A model generated the notes under the pieces. The model did no database searches. It worked only from the letters and a program-made list of their open reading frames with translations, and was not told the origin of the DNA. From Shinisaurus crocodilurus (taxonomy: Eukaryota; Chordata; Lepidosauria; Squamata; Shinisauridae), in the NCBI GenBank assembly GCA_021292165.1, contig CM037878.1, forward strand, positions 11,152,857 through 11,216,856: a DNA stretch of 64,000 nucleotides, given 5' to 3'. The translations under genes and the position numbers were made by a program. Of the stretch, positions 1 through 9,185 are shown piece by piece; the first letter of the stretch is position 1; each line of letters opens with the position of its first letter.

Positions 1-210
1 TGATCTCTGCCAGAAACTGGATATGGAGAGTGTGACTCTGATGGTTCTGATGGACCTCTCAGCAGCTTCCAGTACCATGGTAACCATGGTATCCTTCTGA
101 GGCATCTGTCTGAGATGGGACTGGGAGGCAATGTTATATGGGGACTCTGGTCCTTCTTGGAGGGGAGATTTCAGAAGGTAGTGCTGGGAGATTCCCCCAC
201 TGTTTCTTCC
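1..210 (+). mobile_element. L2-like LINE reverse transcriptase fragment
   Basis: Translation with some frame repair gives the reverse-transcriptase motif DLSAA, then a stretch like FLEGRFQKVVLGDSPT, as in L2-type LINEs. It is cut by the left window edge and has no intact frame. It lies in intron 5 of the P450 gene, opposite to that gene. The clade call rests on motif memory only. Confidence 0.5.
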
Positions 211-534
211 ATCTTTTTTCTTACTATGGAAAACCTGCTAAGGAAGAAATGTTGGGATAGCTGCACCATGCCTTCTGATAGTTAATGTTAGGACCCCTCT
301 GTCTGGACTGGAAGCACCCTGAGAGATAACAGTTTACCCCAGGATAACTACTGAGTTTATGCCGGAGCCAATATCTGAGCCAGTGACTTCCTGGTTCACA
401 AGTGACTTCCTGGTTCTTAGTCACTATACCACAGGATCTCCCCACTACTACAGCCTTTCATCATAACTAAATGGCGAGATGCTATATAACGTGTCTTCAG
501 AGTAATTCTGGTCATAAACAGGGCAGCCACTTAC

Positions 535-711
535 TTTCTCTATTTCAGCAAGGTAAAAATCAATGAAGTCTTGTGGGTCATCTGGAACATCATTATCCAG
601 GTGCTTTTTTATCTCCCTCCTTATGAATGAGCACACAAAGTCACGGGCGCGCAATGCCTTCTTGTGACGTCCTGGGATATGGCACATAAGCCTGGGGAAA
701 ATATCATAAAT
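535..711 (-). CDS. CYP2 exon 5
   Basis: This 177-bp exon starts after the acceptor ...tccag and ends at AAA before donor GTAAGT. It is phase 0 at both ends. It encodes IYDIFPRLMCHIPGRH near its start and DDPQDFIDFYLAEIEK at its end, the usual CYP2 F-G loop to G/H-helix segment (compare YNIFPW...LPGPH in relatives). Length and phase match CYP2 exon 5 exactly. The next exon would be left of base 1. Confidence 0.93.
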
Positions 712-1084
712 CTGGAAAAGACAGAGACATATCAGATGGAGGCGCTGTGAAACAAGATGACATCAACATGGCCCTAGAGGTAGTATCTATAGATAGCCAG
801 TTACTATAAGATCACCTTTTCCTATAGGAGTCTCCCAGAATGCTCAGGCCATCTGGGGAGACCTTGTTCTGAGAGTTGCTGGCGTTGGAGGTTAGGATGA
901 TGGCTACAAGAAGTTGCACCTTTTGTGGACACCTCTCCTTACAGAGGCCTGCATGACCCACTCTCTTTCAGTTTTAGGTCAGTTAAGGCCTAGCGGTTTC
1001 AGAAACCCTTTGAGATAGTGGGCTGTTGTGTGGTTGCCGCTGTTTTATGAATTGTCGTCTTGTTCTTCTTGAGAACTTTCCCAG

Positions 1085-1515
1085 GATTATGAGGTGAACA
1101 GGTGAGGGTTAGGGTGGACATTGACACATCACCCAAAAAGAGGGAAATAATACATCACCAAAAAAAGAGGACTAGGATTTGCATAAAGTTTGCATGTGTT
1201 CCTTTATATGTATGGATGCCAATTTGGAAATAATTGCTATGATTTAAATAGAGATCCGATACATCTCACCATAGCGGGGGGAAGACTGTGACCAGGTGAC
1301 CTGTGTGTCTGCTCAGTCTGCTGTCTGGTACTAACCTCGGATGGGCAACATCGAAGCCCCTGTTCTCCCTTCGTATGGTTCATTATCTTTAAACTGAAGC
1401 GTGAACTAGACAGATCTTCAAATAGAGGATACATTCAAATAGAGTATTCTCCTCTGGCAGCCATTCAAAATAGGGGACTGTCCTCTGTAAATTAGGACAT
1501 TCGGCCACCCTGCGT
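1085..1515. repeat. Unclassified interspersed repeat, copy 1
   Basis: The stretch shares blocks in the same order with 8140-8500: a gaccaggtgacctgtgtg block, a gatgggcaac block, and an end block in which a short tcctctgtaaa motif precedes ggccac. The shared end suggests a dispersed element. No coding capacity or clear TSD was seen. Confidence 0.55.
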
Positions 1516-1617
1516 AGGTCCTTCTCAGTGGCCACTCCAGGCTCTTTCTGTGATGGCTGTGAGGGGGCGGGATCCGTTATCAGATTCTCCGCACTGAGGT
1601 CAAAGGAGTGTCTACAG

Positions 1618-1943
1618 CAGTGTTCTCCAACCTCGGGTCCCCAGATGTTTTTGGCCTACAACTCCCAGCTACGCTGGCTGGGGCATGCTGGGAGTTGTAG
1701 GCCAAAAACATCTGGGGACCCGAGGTTGGAGAACACTGCCGTAGACAGTGCTGAGCTGGACAGACCAATGGCCTGGCTCCGTGTAAGGGAGCTTCCTGTG
1801 AAGCCAATGGCAAGATTTCTCCCCTCACCCCCACCCCCTGGCCACCTCCCATTTCCCTTCGGATGGATGCACCTGAGGGAAATTCTTCCACTGGAGAAGT
1901 TGTAGCCCAAAAACATCTGGGGACCCAAGGTTGTTGATCACTG
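1618..1943. mobile_element. hAT foldback element carrying a captured CAPN10 exon-intron fragment
   Basis: The element starts CAGTGTTCTCC and ends CACTG, flanked by near-identical 8-bp TSDs: GTCTACAG (1610-1617) and GTCTATAG (1944-1951). Bases 1618-1738 are a full palindromic family-A MITE. Bases 1739-1899 match 51564-51719 in CAPN10, with three substitutions outside a C-rich stretch that has small indels; the match includes 27 bp of coding exon (1873-1899) and its splice donor. Bases 1900-1943 are a second, partial right arm of the MITE. It lies in intron 4 of the P450 gene in the same sense as both genes, so P450 pre-mRNA would carry CAPN10 sense sequence. Capture by the transposon is inferred; the homology and TSDs are seen. 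Confidence 0.82.
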
Positions 1944-2723
1944 GTCTATAGCTCAGGAGGGGGAATCCAAAATATCATGTGGTCCCTGGGATGGTCTCTC
2001 AGGGTCCATAGGATTGCGCTGCCCGTGATTAATATGGTTTAAAACCACCAAGACTATGTTTGGTCTGTGCTTTAAAGAAAGCCATCCTGGTTTGCATTTC
2101 CCAGACCTATGCACTGACCAGAACACCATTATCTTTCTGTTTTTGCACGTCTTCTCCAAATTTTGCATAACAGCTCTCAACTCAGGAAAATGTACCAAAA
2201 TGCACATAAAAATGCATATTTTATAGTAAAGTGTTAATATTTTAGGATAGAATGCTTATAAAATGTGTTTTGGGGATGTATATTATGTGAAAAAAATATG
2301 TTAAAAATAATGAACATTTTTGTGCATTTAAAAATGCAAAAAACAATGGCATATTGATGCAGAAATGGGACCAAACAGGCTTATGAATGAACACATTTGA
2401 TACTCATGCAGACTGGAAATAGGCTGATCTGTCTATCCCCAGCAGCACTATAGATAATTAAATAGTTTAAAAAATCCAGCCCAGCATCTCAACTTAACGC
2501 AATCTGAAACAGATGGCTTTTTAAGGCCCACTTAAAAGCCTGTACTCATGGAGCCAGATATATATATCCCATGTGAGGGAGTTCTAGAAATAAGGGGCCA
2601 CCACCAAGAAGGTCCTGTCTCTAGTGCTGCACAAGATTCTTCCCTCACCACAAACTGTCCAGTAACACTAACATTGTATTTTCTGTACATTTTAGGGGAA
2701 ATAAAAAAAAAAGATTTCCTCAC

Positions 2724-2884
2724 ATGATGTGTGAGACTGCCAGGAAATGAGAATATACACTCGATGGCTTTCAGCAGCTCACGAAAGGTTTTGTCCTCAG
2801 TGGAGAAGCGATGCCCAAAGACCACAGCGCAAATCACATTTGAAATGGCAAGTGTGATGGCGTAAGAAGGATTCGTAGGCTTTC
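2724..2884 (-). CDS. CYP2 exon 4
   Basis: This 161-bp exon begins with GA after ...ctgcag (completing GGA with the G of exon 3) and ends CAT|GTGAGG. It encodes KPTNPSYAITLAISNVICAV followed by VFGHRF, then a stretch ending FPGSLTHH. The SNVIC...FGHRF block is the conserved CYP2 E-helix region. The 161-bp length equals the family standard and the frame is intact. Confidence 0.93.
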
Positions 2885-2984
2885 CTGCAGATGGAATGAT
2901 TGGTGCTGTGAATGTGAGCCAATCTTGCAAAGAGGACACAGGGCTTACATGTGTGAGCTGTGAGATCCAGGAAGTCTCCAGCTT

Positions 2985-3098
2985 GAATGTTTTGATAGCC
3001 AGATGTTGCTAGCCTACAGTTCCCAGCACACCCAGCCAACATGACTAATGACTTGTAGGCCTTTTTTCTGTCTAAACATGCATAGGATTGCACCTTAA
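2985..3098. mobile_element. Partial TTAA-type foldback MITE (right half)
   Basis: The sequence ends ttttttctgtctaaacatgc, then ataggattgcacc, then TTAA (3095-3098). The same terminal block ends the elements at 46174 and 50574. The left arm is degenerate. A TTAA flank suggests piggyBac-type mobilisation; this is inference. Confidence 0.5.
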
Positions 3099-3832
3099 GT
3101 CTATGATATAACTACATTCTTAGGGCCATCTCCAGAATCAAGAGATGAAGCTCTTCTTATGCACATTAACATTGCCTGGATTACATCCATGAGACGTATC
3201 CTGAGATGTCTTAATTGTCTTGTGCAGGACCAAGATCATTTGACCAGCGACATTCTCTCATCAAGTAATGTGGTAAGAGAGACATGCAGCAACGTTCCTG
3301 GATTGATTAGGAGGATAACATCATCCATGTTATCTGCACTCAGCCAGACCCAGCAGGCATATAGGTAGGGTCAGTGTGGCACAGTGGTTAGAGACAAAGA
3401 CAAAGATTGGGGAGACAGACAAAGACAAATTCGGACAAAGATATTGGGGAGACAAATTCAGACATAGATTGGGGAGGCCCTGAATCACTTCCCCACTCAA
3501 CTGCGAAGCTTGCCAGGTGACTCTGGGGCAGGCACTAACAGTGGTGCTGCTAGGGCTAGATCTTGGGGCCAAAGTCCAGGACCTACAGCCCGGGGGGGGG
3601 GGGACACACACAAATGACCACCCAGAGTCTGGCAGGTGATGGAGGCCCGACGTCAGCTCATGAGCCAGCATGGGCACGCTGAGGCCCTTCCGAGGCTGGC
3701 TCCGGTCACCACAGCATCCTTCCTTTCTTCTTATTTTTACAAACATCTCATAGTCAGGGGCAGCCAGTCAGGCACATTCATGGTTACAGAGGCTCTTTTT
3801 ATCCTTTTCACTTTTTCGACATCTGAACCAGC

Positions 3833-3931
3833 CCTGAACACGCCCGATCTCGTCTGATCTCAGAAGCTAAGCAGGGTCAGGCCTGGTTAGTACTTGGATG
3901 GTGTGACCGCTTGGAATACCAGGTGCTGTAG
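3833..3931 (+). rRNA. 5S rRNA-derived pseudogene
   Basis: It matches vertebrate 5S rRNA over nearly its whole length: the cgcccgatctcgtctgatct block, aagctaagcagggtc, tacttggatgg and ggtgctgtaggg. The internal control region is damaged: GGATGG is followed by TGTGACCGC, where functional 5S has GGGAGACCGC. It is directly followed by a tRNA-type SINE, so it reads as the head of a chimera and not as a working 5S gene. Confidence 0.8.
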
Positions 3932-4125
3932 GGAGGGACCATCGCTCAGTGTGACAGAGCACCTGCTTTGCAGGCAGAAGGTCCCAGGCTCAACCCCCGG
4001 CATCTCCAGGAAGGGCTTGGAAAGAATCTTGCCTGAAACCCTGGAAAGCTGCTGCCAGTCAGTGTTGGCAATACAGGGCTAAATGGACCAAGGGTCTGAC
4101 AGTATAAGGCAGCTTCCTATCCCTT
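3932..4125 (+). mobile_element. tRNA-derived SINE fused behind a 5S rRNA segment
   Basis: It has a tRNA-like A box region (gctcagtgtgacagagcacc) and B box (ggctcaacccc), followed by a body ending ggtctgacagtataaggcag, then cttcctat. This body is a familiar reptile SINE type. It begins one or two bases after the 5S-like end (ggtgctgtaggg), so the unit is a 5S-tRNA chimera, or an SINE that landed exactly at a 5S end. Confidence 0.7.
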
Positions 4126-4808
4126 TTTTGCAACAAAAGGGTGTCTATTCCCGAGTAAACATGTTTAACATCAGGGTAGCAGAATCAAACACAATTTTAT
4201 TCCTCTTATTGTGGTAGTGCTATGATCAAAGCGAGTTTAAAATACAAAACTGCACACACTCTGAATATTTCTTTTCTCGTCAGGGTCAACGGACAGTTTT
4301 TTTTTCATTTTGTTTTGTGTGTGTGTGTGTGTTTTGCTCTAACATATCAGGAAAGTAGAAGCAGCTGCAGAGCATGTAACGGTGGGGGAGATGAGAAATG
4401 TGTGTGCGTCACAACCCAAGTAACACCCATGACCCTCTAAAAGGGCCCCCGGAGCCCATTGCATCTAGGATTTAAAATTACCCAGCTGCACCGCTGGTCA
4501 CTACCTCACAGGGCTGTTGTGAAGATAACATTGGGGGAAGAGGTAACAGCACAAATGCTGCCTTGAGCGACTTGGAAGAAATATGAGACATAAATGTAAT
4601 AGATGAACGTAAAAATGTATATTTTTGTGCAGACTTTTTAGCCCATCTTAGCAAGCCAATGCAATGATTCCAAGTTTTGCTTCCATCTTCAGCTAAACCC
4701 ACCTGTTTTGTTTCTTACTATTTGAGAACAGGAGAAAACTGGCTTCTTTCTGAACTGGAAAATAAACAAAAGCACACCATTTCTTTTCAGGTGTGCTGTG
4801 TGCAGTAC

Positions 4809-4958
4809 CTTTAGTTTTCTTAAGCACCTCCACCAGGGAGTAGGCTTCCTGTTGGACCCGGTACTCCAGGCCTCTCTTCCCCAAGCCCAGGTTCTTCAGG
4901 GTCATCAGTGAAAATCGTCTCTGATTCTTCCACGTCCTACCAGTTGCCAGCAAAATAC
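4809..4958 (-). CDS. CYP2 exon 3
   Basis: This 150-bp exon starts with GT after ...tttcag and ends AAAG|GTACTG, phase 1 at both ends. It encodes [20 protein letters not shown] and later [18 protein letters not shown]. The WKNQRRF motif is the CYP2 C-helix signature whose Trp and Arg contact a haem propionate. Length and phase are exactly those of CYP2 exon 3. Confidence 0.94.
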
Positions 4959-5052
4959 CTGAAACCACTGAAAATCAGCTGTGACTACTGCAGTTACCGA
5001 TATATTATTAGCATTTGGATTGCAGAATCCAAGTCCCAGTAAATGGTATAAA

Positions 5053-5300
5053 AGCCAGTGTGGCGTAGTGGTGAGAGTGTTGGACTGGGACTCGGGAGAT
5101 CCGGGTTCCAGTCCCCACTCAGCCATGAAACTCACTGGGTGACTTTGGGCCAGTCACTGACTCTCAGCCTAACCTACCTCACAGGGTTGTTGTGAGGATA
5201 AAATGGAGAGGAGGAGGAGGATTATGTCAGCCGCCTTGGGTTCCTTGCAGGAAAAAAGGTGGGGTATAAATATAATTAATAAATAAATAAATAAATAAAA
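5053..5300 (+). mobile_element. tRNA-headed SINE (type S1)
   Basis: The A box TGGCGTAGTGG and B box GGTTCCAGTCC are both visible, followed by the ccagtcactgactctcagcc body, then ggttgttgtgaggataaaat, a tail gccgccttgggttccttgca, and an (aaat) run. Other copies are at 22005, 25892, 42745 (minus) and 57769. It resembles widespread squamate tRNA-SINEs. Confidence 0.85.
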
Positions 5301-6011
5301 GGCTGCCATTGAAATACTAATTCTAATGCCAACGTATCAACCAGCATCTTTGCTGATGACACCAAATTATTTAAAGGGGCGGGGGGACAAGAATGTAAAA
5401 AAAAAAAAGAAAAGAAAAAAGGATCTCTCCAAACTGGGAGAATGGGATTTAAAATGGCAAATGTGGTCCAAAGCAAACACGTGTAAAGTGACGCCCCTGG
5501 TGCCAAACAACGTCCTAACTTCACATGTCTGTTGATGGGGTCTGAGCTAGTGGTTACTGACCAGGAAAGGGATCTTGGGTTGTGGTGAATAGCTCGATGA
5601 AAATGTCCACCCGGTTGGGGACCATTAGGAAAGGAATCAAAACTGAAACACTGCTGGTGTCATAATGCCTTTATACAAATCTATGGTGTGACCATACTTG
5701 GAATACTGTGTATACACTGGTCACTCAAAGATGATATTGTAGAACTGGGAAAGGGGCAGAAAGGGGCAGAAAGGGTCAACCAAAGTGATCAAGGAGTTTG
5801 AGCAGCTCCCCTATTAGGAAAAGTTACAAGGTTTGGTGGGGAGGGGGATAGCTTAGAAAAAAAGGCAAGTGAATAATGCCAGAACCCAAAGGGGTCACCC
5901 CATGAAGCTGATTGGTGAGAGATTCAGGACAGATAAAAGGAAGTCCTTCTTCACACAGCACATAGACATAGTTGAACAATGGAATTCGCTCCCATAAAAT
6001 AGAGTGATGGC

Positions 6012-6157
6012 CAGGGCTTTTTTTCTGGTGGAACTCACCGGAACTGAGTTCTAGCACCTTTTCTTCTATTAATTGCATTACAATTTAATCGCCATCTACT
6101 CCCGAGGAAATGTAATCCAAGAGTTCCGGTACCTTTTTCTCCAGAAAAAAAGCACTG
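6012..6157. mobile_element. hAT MITE with perfect 8-bp TSD
   Basis: Ends CAGGGCTTTTTTTCTG and CAGAAAAAAAGCACTG are inverted repeats; GTGATGGC flanks both sides (6004-6011, 6158-6165). The 146-bp element has inner arms ggaactc/gagttcc. It is inserted in the CR1 fragment. Confidence 0.9.
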
Positions 6158-6180
6158 GTGATGGCCATCAACTTATATGG

Positions 6181-7089
6181 CAGTGGTGGTGAACCTTTTT
6201 GAGCCCGAGTGCCCAAACTGCAACACAAAACCAACTTATTTATTTCAAAGTGCCAACACTGCAATTAAACCTGAATACCGAGGTTTTAGTTTTAGAAAAA
6301 CAACTCATACAGTTGTGCGAACTAATTAACATCTTTTGTCTTAAAAGAAAAACACAATAACAGAGCTTTCAATTATACAGTTTTTGTTGGAAAAAAAATC
6401 AACTCAAAAAATTATTATAGTACTACATTGTACACATAGCCTGAAGGGAATTTATACAAACTTTTAAAATAATTAGGCACATGTATTTTTGGATAAGGGA
6501 TTCTCGACTTGTAATATGATTATATGCCAGACTGAAATTGTATGGGGCAAGCTTTACCCCGGGTCCTTTTCCTGCTTCTACAGGTGTCGGATTAGTAAAA
6601 GTCAGCCTGTACTAGGATGAGCAAGATAAACAAGAAAACTAAACGTGCTTAACACATTTTAAACACTTTATGTCTTGGACTGCAAACACTGCATTAGATA
6701 GAAGTTTGCATTGGGCATGCTTTTGCACAATTAATGTGATTTTTGCTATTGCATGCATGCTGATAATTTGTCAAACCTTGGCTCATACTCCGTTAGTTTG
6801 AGAGCAACACATGCAGCACTCAGGTCAACTGTTAGGGCTTTACATCCAAGCCATGCTCTGTGCATCATTCTCCAAATCTTTTAAATGTGATAACAATGTA
6901 GAAAAGAATTCTGTAACAGGAATTCTAGAATAAAATCATTCTGTTCCACACTGTGAGAAAGAACAAGATCATTAGTGTTTTGCAGAAGGGGACGGTCTTT
7001 TCGCGATCTGGTGACCAATGGCTCGAGTGCCCACAGAGAGGTCCCTGCGTGCCAGCTGTGGCACCCGTGCCATAGGTTCGCCATCACTG
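6181..7089. mobile_element. Non-autonomous hAT element (909 bp) with perfect TSD
   Basis: It starts CAGTGGTGGTGAACC and ends GGTTCGCCATCACTG, flanked by TTATATGG at 6173-6180 and 7090-7097. The 5' part carries gagcccgagtgcccaaactg and the 3' part gtgaccaatggctcgagtgc, as in Charlie-type hATs. No transposase frame is left. The TSD has TA at its centre. Confidence 0.9.
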
Positions 7090-7649
7090 TTATATGGCTT
7101 TAAAGGGGGATTAGGCGAATTCATGGTGGAGGATAAGGCTATCAGTGACTCTTATTATTTGGTTATTTCTAAGAGTTATTAGTTGCCCTATAACTAAAGG
7201 CTCTCAGAGTGACATACAACACAAACATATCGCTGAGGGGTTCTTTCCTGGGAACAGTACAGAGGAAACAACTGCAGCGCTCTGCCTCCTCTGCTAGTAC
7301 CTGCCCGCAGGAGTGTTGGATATAGTGATGCAGCTTCACGAGGGAGCTCCTGGGGGCCCTTTGCAAAGATGCTGCCCCAGCAGAACAATAAATGGACTCT
7401 TTTGAGACTAAGATGAACCTTATAAAAGAGATTGTCCATGCCAGGTTTCATATTGATGGGCTACATCATATAATGTTATAAGAAATAGAATGTTTGTGCT
7501 TTATAGTGATGATAGGGCACTAAAAATGGACTTCACCGTAACTACTTATTATACACCCACTATCGCAGCTCTGTAATGAGAACATTTGCATTAAAGGCAA
7601 CGAGCAGCATTGCCCCGGGGTTCCTATGAAAGTGGGATAACCACCCTAC

Positions 7650-7812
7650 CCTTATTATTTGCCAGAGCTTTGAAAAAATGAAGTATGGGCCGGCCGGCAA
7701 CATCTTCAGGGTGGGTGGCGAGACCATCCTTCACTGCTTGGTATCCATTCAGTATGATCACAGGGACTGGGCCGACCCACAGAGTAAAGATGTTCCCATA
7801 GGATTTTGCCAC
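7650..7812 (-). CDS. CYP2 exon 2
   Basis: This 163-bp exon starts GTGGCAAAA after ...cctacag and ends AAGG|GTAGGG (phase 0 to 1). It encodes VAKSYGNIFTLWVGPVPVII, then LNGYQAVKDGL..HPEDVAGRP, the CYP2 A-helix and beta-1 region (YGNVF, VVLxGyeAVkeaL, GRP in relatives). Length and phase match CYP2 exon 2. Confidence 0.95.
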
Positions 7813-8139
7813 CTGTAGGAAAATAACCGGGAAACCCAGGAGAATACAGTTAAAAACGACACCCAGCCTTTCCGTGACTCTCTGTCTCTCTTTTTTTTTC
7901 CAGGCTAGGCCTGCACAACTTGTAACCCGCCAAGCCAGTCACAGCCGTGTATGGTGGCCCACACAAGGGGATCAATAAGCCTGTTTGGCTGCCTGCTTCG
8001 GAATCCAGAAACAGGAAGAATTGTCAAGTGCCTGTCGGGCTGTAACACCACGCATGGCTGGTAGGCCGCATTCAGTTTGGTTAACCACACGCCGTGCAAG
8101 CCTGCTCCAGACCTGGGGACAGCTAATCGGGCATGGCCA

Positions 8140-8500
8140 AAGAAATGCATCACCACAAAAGAGGTCACCAAAGAGGACACACACACTGTACATGCTCTAA
8201 TTGATATGTACAGATACAAATTTATAGAAATTTTAAAATTGTGGGGAAAGATTGGCCAGGTGACCTGTGTGCCTGCTGGTGCTAACACCTGGTGCTGGTG
8301 TCCAGGTGCTAACTCTTGATGGGCAACTTTGAGGTCCCTACTCTACTTTCTTATGCTTATTTAAAAAACAACAACAACAACTTTAAACTGGGAGTGGGCA
8401 GCCCTTCAAACAGAAGATCCCTTCAAATAAACTGTCCTCTGACAACCTTTACAATAAGGGATTGTCCTCTGTAAAAGAGGATACGTGGCCACTCTGGAAT
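8140..8500. repeat. Unclassified interspersed repeat, copy 2
   Basis: Homologous in several ordered blocks to 1085-1515 (gccaggtgacctgtgtg, gatgggcaac, and a closing block ending ggccac). No gene was seen. Confidence 0.55.
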
Positions 8501-8801
8501 GACCATAGGCTCTGGGAACTTCACCCAACTGTTATTTGAACAGAAAAAAGTTGCTCCAGCTTCTGTTCAGTCCCCAAGTCACCCACCCACCCAGTTCCCC
8601 CTAAATACCCATTTCTATATTACAGTGGAGTTAGATGAGGAGTTGAGGCTCTGACTGTGGCCATGCTCTGGGGACAAGAGACGGCATCACGGCTTGCTAA
8701 CTCCTTGCCCAGCCTGCATTTTGAACGCATGCCGTTTTTAAACTGCAGACGTATTACTTCAGTTATTTATTGATTTAAAGTTATTTTAGGATGCCTTAAA
8801 G

Positions 8802-8937
8802 CAGTGTTCTCCAACCTTGGGTCCCCAGATGTTTTTGGTCTACAACTCCCAGCATGCCCCAGCCAGCACTGTAGGCCAAAAACATGCTGGGAGTTGTAGG
8901 GGAAAAACATCTGGGGACACAAGGTTGGAGAACACTG
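8802..8937. mobile_element. Family-A foldback hAT MITE
   Basis: Ends CAGTGTTCTCCAACC and GGTTGGAGAACACTG; TSDs CCTTAAAG (8794-8801) and CCTCAAAG (8938-8945). The centre is rearranged relative to the 135-bp consensus. Confidence 0.88.
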
Positions 8938-9185
8938 CCTCAAAGGGTAAAACAACCCTCTCAAGGTAGCATACAGGATTTTTAAAAAACCCAAAAAACA
9001 AACATAAAATATGCAAATAGGCAAGAAATATACAATAAAGTACTATAATACAACACACTAAAATAACAGCATCAGAGAATTCACAAGAACTGTTACTGAA
9101 CTCAAATAAATACATGGTGCTGATCACTTTGGTCAGTAATCTGAAGCCACCCTTAGAACCAATCTACCTGTTCATTAAAAGCACA

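Larger units (their letters stand above)
712..2723 (-). other. CYP2 intron 4
   Basis: The intron runs from donor GTGAGG (2723 downward) to the acceptor at 713-712. It holds an unclassified repeat at 1085-1515 and the gene-fragment-carrying hAT at 1618-1943. The remaining stretches 712-1084 and 1944-2723 are AT-rich with no gene or repeat I can name. Confidence 0.8.
2885..4808 (-). other. CYP2 intron 3
   Basis: It contains half of a TTAA-type foldback element (about 2985-3094), a simple-sequence-like run of gacaaag units at 3395-3470, and a 5S rRNA-tRNA-SINE chimera (3833-4125). The stretches 3100-3390 and 4140-4800 show no gene or repeat I can name. Confidence 0.75.
5320..7160 (+). mobile_element. 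CR1-like LINE ORF2/3' fragment, split by two hAT insertions
   Basis: Joined pieces 5320-6011, 6166-6180 and 7098-7160 read as a decayed CR1 ORF2 C-terminal half: FADDTKLF (the reverse-transcriptase FADD box, about 5348-5372), then ELGEW..KWQMW..NTCKV, and the end block gattggtgagagattcagga. Frames are broken. The same segment occurs at 9186-10540. It lies in P450 intron 2, antisense to the gene. Confidence 0.8.

Noticed and set aside
1739..1899. Processed pseudogene of CAPN10
   Set aside because: The match includes intron sequence and the splice donor, so an mRNA origin is excluded.
3833..3931. Functional 5S rRNA gene
   Set aside because: The internal control region is altered, there is no T-run terminator at the end, and a SINE follows directly.
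5053..5130. tRNA gene
   Set aside because: A and B boxes are present, but no cloverleaf with anticodon stem can be formed and the SINE body follows.
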